From BS750m-G4 sp964472195 (GTDB taxonomy: Bacteria > Bacteroidota > Ignavibacteria > Tepidaquicellales > Tepidaquicellaceae): 17,828 nucleotides of DNA. Within the stretch, counting starts at the first letter, position 1; each line of letters begins with the position of its first letter. The stretch spans positions 1 to 17,828 of the forward strand of contig CAYYJH010000060.1 of assembly GCA_964472195.1 (NCBI GenBank). The letters are read 5' to 3'. Shown here in pieces: positions 1-6,035 of the stretch. The notes beneath the pieces were generated by a model. The model was given only the letters and a program-made list of their open reading frames with translations. It did no database searches and was not told the origin of the DNA. Both the position numbers and the translations under genes were made by a program.

Positions 1-1375
1 CATCAAAGACAACAGAATATCTTCCTGCTGCTTTGAATTCGTTATTCACTAACTTCGAGACTTCCCGCCCTAACATGTCATAGACAACAAGTTTCACAGT
101 TCCATCTTTTGGTAGTTCATAGATGATAGTTGTTTTTGGATTAAACGGATTAGGATGATTCTGATGTAGTTTAAATATCTCAAGCACAATGTTTTGATTA
201 TTATTAATTCCAACAGTCTGAAAAAATAAATTGGAATCTGCTCTTACAATATAGAAATCTTCAGCCGCTCCTATAGCCTGAATCTGTCCAAAACCTGCGT
301 ACATTATATATCCATCTGTTAATGGAAGTGCCGAATGAATAAACCTGTACTTGAAATATACGCTAGTATCTGTTATGGTCTTTATTTCATTTTTCTTTAA
401 TATGTTTCCTGTTGAATCAATCATACGAAAAACACAATACTGAGTATCTAACATAGATTGAATATGAGTTGCAGTAACAAAAACAAATTTGTTATCATTG
501 ATAACGTTCGCTGCTCCATCAAAATATTCTACTCTATCACTTATTATTGTCTCTTTATAACTACTGAATACACCTTCTTCATTCATTTTATATGTAAAAA
601 TGTATGTTGGTGCAGATTGAGGAGCTCCAAGAAAAAATCCTATTAATAAATAACCATTGGTTAAATTTTTAATCAAATCTGCTAATTTATAAGATGAGGG
701 TATTGTTTTTTTCCAAATGAAATTACCATATTCATCAAATTTAACTACCCCTTTTTCTTCGGGATAACCATGAATATTATAGATAACGAGATACTCACCT
801 GAATGACTAATAGTTAAGCTTATAAAATTTGAATAACCATAATCTAAAATATGTTTATGCCAAACGTGATTTCCTAAGGAATCGGTTTTCATAATAAAAT
901 CCAAACCATTCACTATATAACCACCATCTGAAGTATTTTGAACTTTAAGACCATCGTATGTTATTCCATAAGAAGAATATTCCCTATTCCATACAATGTT
1001 CCCGTTTACATCGAGTTTTGTAAGAAATGCAGTATTCGAATCACCGGCTAGACCAGTAATTACAGAACTCCCATTGTCAGAAGAGCAGCAACTTTTGCCA
1101 CGACTCATTGTTGAGTTAGGAGCAACAAATCTTTTTATCCATAAAGTATCTCCATACCAGTTAATCTTTACCGCTTCTATTACATTGCTAGGATTTCCTT
1201 GCATACCCTCTGAAGTACCTACTACCACAAAATTTCCATCTGTAGTCTGACAGATGTCATTTGCTCCTTCATCTTTATACAATCTTCCAGGGATAAATTT
1301 TTCCCAGGTAATATTTTGTGCTACAGCATTTGCAGATACGAGTAGAAATATTAATATTGTTATTTTCTTTAGCAT
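1..1375 (-). CDS. Secreted propeller-like protein with T9SS type-A sorting domain (3' end outside window)
   Basis: I translated the minus strand from the ATG at 1373-1375 and found no stop through the window edge, giving about 458 residues of a longer protein. It starts with a signal peptide (MLKKITILIFLLVSANAVAQ). Residues from about 30 to 250 show repeated segments of the type 'DGG-(Y/F)-IV-x-G ... K-x-D-x-x-G-x-x-x-W-x-K', which resemble blades of a secreted beta-propeller. From about residue 404 a type IX secretion C-terminal domain begins, with HQNHPNPFNPKTTIIYELP followed by a VYDMLGREV segment. By analogy, roughly the last 25-35 residues of that domain are missing because the window ends. 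Such domains direct cargo across the outer membrane through the Por/T9SS machinery in Bacteroidota and Ignavibacteria. The substrate or function of the propeller cannot be read from sequence. The gene is divergent from the reductase-like gene at 1811. Confidence 0.9.
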   Translation of the reverse strand, partial: MLKKITILIFLLVSANAVAQNITWEKFIPGRLYKDEGANDICQTTDGNFVVVGTSEGMQGNPSNVIEAVKINWYGDTLWIKRFVAPNSTMSRGKSCCSSDNGSSVITGLAGDSNTAFLTKLDVNGNIVWNREYSSYGITYDGLKVQNTSDGGYIVNGLDFIMKTDSLGNHVWHKHILDYGYSNFISLTISHSGEYLVIYNIHGYPEEKGVVKFDEYGNFIWKKTIPSSYKLADLIKNLTNGYLLIGFFLGAPQSAPTYIFTYKMNEEGVFSSYKETIISDRVEYFDGAANVINDNKFVFVTATHIQSMLDTQYCVFRMIDSTGNILKKNEIKTITDTSVYFKYRFIHSALPLTDGYIMYAGFGQIQAIGAAEDFYIVRADSNLFFQTVGINNNQNIVLEIFKLHQNHPNPFNPKTTIIYELPKDGTVKLVVYDMLGREVSKLVNNEFKAAGRYSVVFD

Positions 1376-1810
1376 GATTTAATAATTAAAGAAAATCCTG
1401 GTAATACTAATATAATGGTTGTTGATTATTTTAGTGCTATAAGCAGATAAAGAAAGTTTCAACTTTTACCTCCTGATAAACCTTTATTGAAAACTTAATG
1501 ATTCGTTTTTATATAATCAAGCAATATACAAGAAAAATATTGTAACGAAGGTTCTGAAATATTGATCGGCAAATAGTTTAAGTAATGCTTATTTTGTAAC
1601 AGATTTCTTGTATGTATTGGTTTCAATACAATAATAGGAGAACCTGCGATTACCTTAGCGGTTTTTTTCTGATGGATTCTCTACTTGAGACCAACTAAAA
1701 AAATATATAGAAATGAAAATTCAGAATTTTATTAAAAAGTATATACCTCGTTTATAGTTTAATTAGTTGTGAGGATTGGATAAATTGGGAAAATTTCTGA
1801 AATCTTCAAT
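1376..1810. other. Divergent intergenic region with predicted RNA hairpins
   Basis: This 435-bp gene-free stretch lies between the minus-strand T9SS cargo gene and the plus-strand reductase-like gene, so it should hold both promoters. On the plus strand a possible sigma70-like pair is visible, TTGAAA at 1487-1492 and TATAAT at 1512-1517 with a 19-nt spacer. Downstream are a perfect 7-bp inverted repeat at 1613-1630 (TGTATTG, loop GTTT, CAATACA) and a hairpin with a T tract at 1641-1668. CAATATACAAG at 1522-1532 can also pair with CTTGTATGTATTG at 1607-1619 with a 2-nt bulge, which would compete with the 1613 hairpin. I saw no cobalamin-riboswitch B12 box. The promoter and RNA assignments are inference. 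Confidence 0.4.
1641..1668 (+). terminator. Possible rho-independent terminator or attenuator
   Basis: AACC-T-GC at 1641-1647 pairs with GC-GGTT at 1658-1663, leaving one bulged T and a 10-nt loop. Five more T residues follow directly (1664-1668). The stem is short, so the call is weak. No gene lies upstream on this strand, so it would end an unannotated short RNA or attenuate the leader of the gene that starts at 1811. Confidence 0.3.
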
Positions 1811-3184
1811 ATGAATGAATTTACAATCTCGAACATTATTTTAATTATTATTGGAGGGCTGCTATTTTTCTTCATGATTATCTTTAGCATCGTTTCATTA
1901 AAAGAAAAAGAATCTAAAGCAGCTGTGAGGTCATTATTACTTGCGATTATATTGCCAATTCTTTATTTGTTGATTGCTCTTGTAACTTTCCCATTTCAAA
2001 AGGAAGCAGCCTTGTTTTTGATTTTATTGACAATATTAGCCTCAATTGTTTTGTTTCTTCCAACCAAAAGATTAAAAGTTCCTTTAAATGAAACCCCTGA
2101 TTATAAATATGATGAAAGAGACATAGTATTTTCCCGAAGACATCTGAAGACGGGCACCGAAAGACATAAAGAATACTATAGTAAACACCCCGATAAGAAA
2201 AACCCCGATGACAATTTTCGTTCAAAACCGGGACTGTTATCTTCTGAATCAAAAATGTACGACCCTTTTGCTTATTCATCAGCGATTGCGAGTTTTATAG
2301 CAGTCAGCGGTTTTCACAATCTTGTGGATGGTGATGTGTCCAATAAAAAAGTAGAGCCAGATCCGTTAAATATTTCAAATTACATTAAAAATTGGTCTCG
2401 AAAACTCGGTGCATTGAATGCCGGTATCACAGAATTAAAAGAGTATCACAAATACTCTCATGCTGGAAGACGTAGAAATTATGGAGAACCGGTGATACTG
2501 AATCACAAGTTTGCAATTGCATTTACAGTTGAGATGGATAAGTATCAGGTTGGTTGTGCACCAGCAGGTCCGACCGTAATGGAATCAGCACAGCAGTATC
2601 TCGAATCGGGTGCGGTAGCAATTCAAGTTGCTGCGTTTATCAGGAGGCTTGGTTTTTCTGCAAGAGCACATATCGATGGGAATTACCAGGTTTTGTGCCC
2701 TTTGATTGCAAGAGATGCGGGTCTGGGGGAGATCGGGAGAATGGGTTTGCTAATGACTCCAAAGCTTGGACCCCGGGTCAGAATCTCCGTTGTAACAACT
2801 GACCTTCCCTTAGTTATTGATGATCGGAATTATGAACATTCTATGATTGATTTTTGTGAAAAGTGCAGGAAGTGTGCTGAGAATTGTCCTCCTAAAGCTA
2901 TTTCAGTTGACAGCATAAAAAAAGTTGATGGGGTGAGCCGCTGGAAGATCGATTCTGAAGCATGTTATACATACTGGTGTATAGCAGGAACCGACTGTGC
3001 AAAGTGTATGAGTGTCTGCCCGTATTCACATCCCGATAATTTTACCCATAATTTTGTCAGAGCCGGTATTCGCAACTCGTCAGTGTTTCGAAAGTTTGCA
3101 ATAATGATGGATGATTTCTTTTACGGTAAAAAACCAAAGAGTCTGGAGATTCCTGAATGGATGAATTTTAATGTTAAATTTTAA
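1811..3184 (+). CDS. Membrane-anchored reductive dehalogenase-like corrinoid/4Fe-4S protein
   Basis: A 457-residue protein. Three hydrophobic helices are visible at about 7-30, 39-61 and 65-84, and there is no Tat signal. A soluble domain with the signature order of reductive dehalogenases (RdhA) follows: the AGPTVMESAQQYLESGAVA region (252-270), AAFIRRLGFSARAHIDGN (274-291), GLGEIGRMGLLMTPKLGPRVR (304-324, in pieces), TDLPLV (330-335), and two iron-sulfur motifs. Cluster 1 is C349xxC352xxC355xxxC359P. Cluster 2 is C385, C396xxC399xxxC403P, with an extra Cys at 390. Known RdhA enzymes use cob(II)alamin and two 4Fe-4S clusters to remove halide. The family contains a less-studied branch with N-terminal membrane helices in place of a Tat signal and separate RdhB anchor, which this matches. 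No rdhB, maturation or regulator gene is adjacent. QueG is less likely given the helices and the cluster-2 spacing. Whether it dechlorinates anything is unknown. The last residues overlap a heptamer repeat. Confidence 0.75.
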   Translation: MNEFTISNIILIIIGGLLFFFMIIFSIVSLKEKESKAAVRSLLLAIILPILYLLIALVTFPFQKEAALFLILLTILASIVLFLPTKRLKVPLNETPDYKYDERDIVFSRRHLKTGTERHKEYYSKHPDKKNPDDNFRSKPGLLSSESKMYDPFAYSSAIASFIAVSGFHNLVDGDVSNKKVEPDPLNISNYIKNWSRKLGALNAGITELKEYHKYSHAGRRRNYGEPVILNHKFAIAFTVEMDKYQVGCAPAGPTVMESAQQYLESGAVAIQVAAFIRRLGFSARAHIDGNYQVLCPLIARDAGLGEIGRMGLLMTPKLGPRVRISVVTTDLPLVIDDRNYEHSMIDFCEKCRKCAENCPPKAISVDSIKKVDGVSRWKIDSEACYTYWCIAGTDCAKCMSVCPYSHPDNFTHNFVRAGIRNSSVFRKFAIMMDDFFYGKKPKSLEIPEWMNFNVKF

Positions 3185-3200
3185 ATGTTGAATGTTAAAT
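3166..3200 (+). repeat. Degenerate heptanucleotide tandem repeat (consensus KTTRAAT)
   Basis: Five consecutive 7-base units starting at 3166, 3173, 3180, 3187 and 3194 all fit KTTRAAT with at most one difference. The array begins inside the last codons of the reductase-like gene, so the protein's terminal FNVKF and its stop codon are encoded by repeat units, and it continues 16 bases past the stop. A second period-7 array of different sequence lies at 17794-17828. Confidence 0.6.
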
Positions 3201-3273
3201 GAATGAGCGAAAGATTTTAATATATAGGATTTGATTGTAGTTGGTGAGCGGATTTGGCATATGCTAAAAATAC

Positions 3274-4122
3274 TTAATCAAATTTAATTTCCATTTGTAT
3301 TTTACTTTTTTCCTGCTTAGTTACATGAGCACTCCACAAAAAAGTAAATTCATCAATTTTCCATTCTGTTTCGTCGTTGTATTCAATGACTTTGGAGTCA
3401 ACCAATACAAGCTTATCATATTTTCCTTTATTGTTTGCAAGTAATATCATTTGAATTGTCATTAATAATATTCTCGATAACAATTTTGTGATTTCTGATT
3501 CTAAAGGCAGGTCTTGAGACCAATCACCGGGTTCTGGGGTTCGATAATCGAAATGAGCCAATTTGTTTTTAATTATGTAAGCGATTTTTAATCCAACACC
3601 ATTAATATTGGAGCAGGAATCTTCTTTGAAATAATTTATAAATTTTTTCAGTGAGCTTCTTTCTATGCATTCCCTTAAATTACCTAAAGTTTCTTTATAA
3701 AATGGTAATGACGGTAGAGCTTTTTCTTTGATTAAATAATTAACCGCATTGATTTTACCTTTATGGTTAGGACATTCAGCTATGGTGAGAGTATTGAGAA
3801 GTGCTTCGAATCCATTGTTTAAATATAACAATTTTGTCAGCTCGTTGATTAAATTATGTTGCAGCATTTGCTTATTTTCTTCATATTCTATATCAGATGT
3901 GTTAAAAAAATAAGTATCATCATCAGGTACTTCGCTAAACACAACATTTTTAAGTGATGAAGCCATCCATAACCAATTATTTACTTCAGTATATCCCGAA
4001 GAATTCTTACTATGAAAATATTCATAAAGAGCTCGAATATGTAGATTTGTTGAAATCAATTTTGATTCTGTGAATTCAACAACGTCTATTAGATCCTTAT
4101 ATTCTTTTTCCCAGTCTATCAT
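3274..4122 (-). CDS. Hypothetical protein, weak HEPN-like motif
   Basis: I do not recognise this family. With the ATG at 4120-4122 (protein begins MIDWEKEYKDL) it has 282 residues. The frame stays open upstream to a TTG at 4230 and an ATG at 4143, but the extra residues look untranslated. No signal peptide or membrane segment is apparent, so it is probably cytoplasmic. It is Lys/Glu/Asn-rich and mostly helical in appearance, with Trp-rich stretches near NNWLWMASS and at the C-terminus. The segment AYIIKNKLAHFDYR (about 181-194) resembles the R/K-N-x-x-A-H motif of HEPN domains, which occur in RNA-binding or RNA-cleaving proteins of defence and toxin systems, but with Lys in place of the usual Arg. 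No partner toxin/antitoxin or nucleotidyltransferase gene is adjacent. It is convergent with the reductase-like gene and divergent from nadB. The HEPN idea is inference. Confidence 0.7.
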   Translation of the reverse strand: MIDWEKEYKDLIDVVEFTESKLISTNLHIRALYEYFHSKNSSGYTEVNNWLWMASSLKNVVFSEVPDDDTYFFNTSDIEYEENKQMLQHNLINELTKLLYLNNGFEALLNTLTIAECPNHKGKINAVNYLIKEKALPSLPFYKETLGNLRECIERSSLKKFINYFKEDSCSNINGVGLKIAYIIKNKLAHFDYRTPEPGDWSQDLPLESEITKLLSRILLMTIQMILLANNKGKYDKLVLVDSKVIEYNDETEWKIDEFTFLWSAHVTKQEKSKIQMEIKFD

Positions 4123-4358
4123 TTCAATATGATATGAATACATTAATATACGTAATGAGTTAATTTTATTGTATGTAAATCTTGTTTGAGTATATGTAAC
4201 TATACATTTTGCATAAATTGATATGTGCAAATGATTACTTGTAAAAAAGTAATTCTCAATTGAAGTACAAAGATAATAATATTCATTTGAATCAGTATCA
4301 CTAATTCTCCCTTTTAATCCTATGAAATTGTTTTTATAGTGTGTAAATTAATACACTT
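4123..4358. other. Divergent intergenic region upstream of nadB
   Basis: This stretch lies between the hypothetical minus-strand gene and nadB and should carry both promoters. I see a 7-bp inverted repeat at 4234-4253 (ATTACTT, six-base spacer, AAGTAAT) and a second one touching the nadB start region (listed separately). No further gene is supported. The region also contains the doubtful upstream extensions of the hypothetical gene. Confidence 0.4.
4341..4356. promoter_or_regulatory. Inverted repeat immediately before nadB start
   Basis: GTGTA-aattaa-TACAC forms a 5-bp inverted repeat ending 2 bases before the nadB ATG at 4359. Its position suits a repressor operator or a feature of a very short 5' leader. 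NAD genes in other bacteria are controlled by NiaR, NrtR or NadQ-type repressors through palindromes, but I cannot match this one to a known consensus. Confidence 0.25.
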
Positions 4359-6026
4359 ATGAAAACAGATTTTCTGATAATAGGCAGCGGGATTGCAGGT
4401 CTTTCACTTGCTCTTAAGCTAAGCAAACTTGGTAAAGTTGTGGTTATTACGAAAAAGCAGAAAGCTGAATCTAATACAAATTACGCCCAGGGAGGTATTG
4501 CCGCAGTTTTATCAAAAGATGACGATTTTAAACTCCATATTTCAGATACATTAGAATGTGGAGCAGGATTATGTAATGAAAAAGCCGTGGAAATGATTGT
4601 AAAAGAAGGTCCTGACAGTATAAACGAACTTGTCGAATTAGGAGTTAAATTTACCAGGGAGAAAGGGAAATTCAAATTGGGGAAAGAGGGCGGACATTCT
4701 AAAAACCGCATCGTACATTCCAAAGACCTTACCGGTAAGGAAATTGAAAACGCTTTACTCGAGAGAGTTTCAATGAACAAAAACATTGAGGTCTTCGAGT
4801 ATTATTTTGCGATCGATCTTTTAAATGAAAAGAACATTAGAAAAGACAGGAAAAGCATAATTAAATCTGAAACCACAGTACAAAATAAAAGCCGCGGTCA
4901 CTGCTTCGGGGTTTATGCTTTGAATGTAAAAACAAATAAAGTTGAAAAGATAGTTTCTAAAAAGACGATTCTTGCAAGCGGCGGGATGGGACAGGTTTAT
5001 CTTCATACGACGAATCCGGCGATTGCAACGGGAGATGGTTTTGCAATGGGATACAGAGCCGGGTGTGAGATAGCTAACATGGAATTCGTTCAGTTTCATC
5101 CAACGTCTCTTTATGAAAGTACTGTGGAAGATAATTCGCATGCGTTTTTAATCTCAGAGGCAGTAAGGGGAGCGGGTGCAGTGTTGAAATTGAAAACCGG
5201 TGAACAATTTATGTTAAGATACGATAAGAGAAATTCTCTTGCACCAAGAGACATTGTAGCAAGGGCGATCGATAATGAATTAAAAAAAAGCGGTGACCTC
5301 TTTGTTTATTTAGACCTCAGTCCGATAGGTTCAAAAAGAATAAAAAGTGAATTTCCGAATATTTATGAAGGTTGTATGAAGTTTGGTATAGACATAACGA
5401 AAGAAATGATACCCGTAGTACCTGCTGCACATTATGCATGTGGGGGAATCAAAACTGATTTACACGGAAAAACATGTTTAAAAGATCTTTATGTATGCGG
5501 TGAGGTTTCTATGACTGGTGTGCACGGTGCTAACAGGCTCGCTTCGAATTCTTTGCTCGAAGCAGTGGTTTTCTCTAACAGCATTTATGAGAGTATTAAA
5601 ACTGAATATGAGGGATCGGTGAACTTCATTGATAAGGATGGAATTGAAATTGATAAATTTTATGATAACATCTACGACTGGGATGATTCTGGAACCGAAA
5701 ATGCTGAAGAATGGATACTAATCTCGTATAACAAAAGAGAAACTAAAGAGCTAATGAGTGATTATGTTGGGATTGTGAGGAATACATACAGGCTCGAGAG
5801 GGCTTATAGAAGAATCAAAATGATGAAAGACGAAGTCAGGGATTTTTATAAAAAGACTAAAGTAACAGTCGATTTACTTGAGTTGAGAAATTTAATTCTA
5901 GTTGCGTATTTAATTCTTAAATCTGCTTTAAAGAGGAAAGAGTCGCGAGGGCTGCATTACATGATGGACTACCCTCAAAAGAATGATAAGGAATATCTAA
6001 AAGATACAATCATATCAAAAAAATAA
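4359..6026 (+). CDS. nadB: L-aspartate oxidase
   Basis: A 555-residue flavoprotein of the succinate dehydrogenase/fumarate reductase flavoprotein family. It oxidises L-aspartate to iminoaspartate, the first step of de novo NAD synthesis, and passes it to quinolinate synthase NadA. Visible motifs are the FAD-binding GSGIAGLSLALKL (9-21), NTNYAQGGIAAV (39-50), EGGHS (110-114), QFHPTSLY (245-252), SEAVRGAGAVL (266-276), PRDIVARAID (296-305), PAAHYACGGI (355-364) and GVHGANRLASNSLLEAVVF (387-405). The conserved His and Arg residues sit in these (H247, R297, H358, R393). Length is normal for NadB (E. coli about 540). The ATG at 4359 keeps the GxGxxG just inside the N-terminus. nadA and nadC are not in this window. 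The next gene starts 9 bp downstream, suggesting co-transcription. Confidence 0.95.
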   Translation: MKTDFLIIGSGIAGLSLALKLSKLGKVVVITKKQKAESNTNYAQGGIAAVLSKDDDFKLHISDTLECGAGLCNEKAVEMIVKEGPDSINELVELGVKFTREKGKFKLGKEGGHSKNRIVHSKDLTGKEIENALLERVSMNKNIEVFEYYFAIDLLNEKNIRKDRKSIIKSETTVQNKSRGHCFGVYALNVKTNKVEKIVSKKTILASGGMGQVYLHTTNPAIATGDGFAMGYRAGCEIANMEFVQFHPTSLYESTVEDNSHAFLISEAVRGAGAVLKLKTGEQFMLRYDKRNSLAPRDIVARAIDNELKKSGDLFVYLDLSPIGSKRIKSEFPNIYEGCMKFGIDITKEMIPVVPAAHYACGGIKTDLHGKTCLKDLYVCGEVSMTGVHGANRLASNSLLEAVVFSNSIYESIKTEYEGSVNFIDKDGIEIDKFYDNIYDWDDSGTENAEEWILISYNKRETKELMSDYVGIVRNTYRLERAYRRIKMMKDEVRDFYKKTKVTVDLLELRNLILVAYLILKSALKRKESRGLHYMMDYPQKNDKEYLKDTIISKK

Positions 6027-6035
6027 ATTTATTCT

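Noticed and set aside
458..1250. Plus-strand open frames at 458-646 and 996-1250
   Set aside because: They lie antisense inside the T9SS cargo gene and have no recognisable motifs or start context.
1376..1810. Cobalamin riboswitch upstream of the RdhA-like gene
   Set aside because: I looked for a B12-box-like sequence and the expected multi-stem layout and did not find them.
1947..2802. Open frames at 1947-2279 (minus) and 2554-2802 (plus) within the RdhA-like gene
   Set aside because: They are shadow frames of a gene with clear family motifs.
1811..3184. Assignment as QueG epoxyqueuosine reductase
   Set aside because: QueG is soluble and has different spacing around its second cluster; the membrane helices and the TDLPLV and PKLGPRVR motifs fit RdhA-like proteins better.
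3253..3268. TTTGGCATATGCTAAA palindrome between convergent genes as a terminator
   Set aside because: There is no loop and no T tract, so a stable terminator hairpin is unlikely; chance is a sufficient explanation in AT-rich DNA.
4123..4230. N-terminal extension of the hypothetical gene from TTG 4230 or ATG 4143
   Set aside because: The added residues look like translated AT-rich intergenic DNA and the MIDWEKEYKDL start is more natural; the 4143 ATG remains possible.
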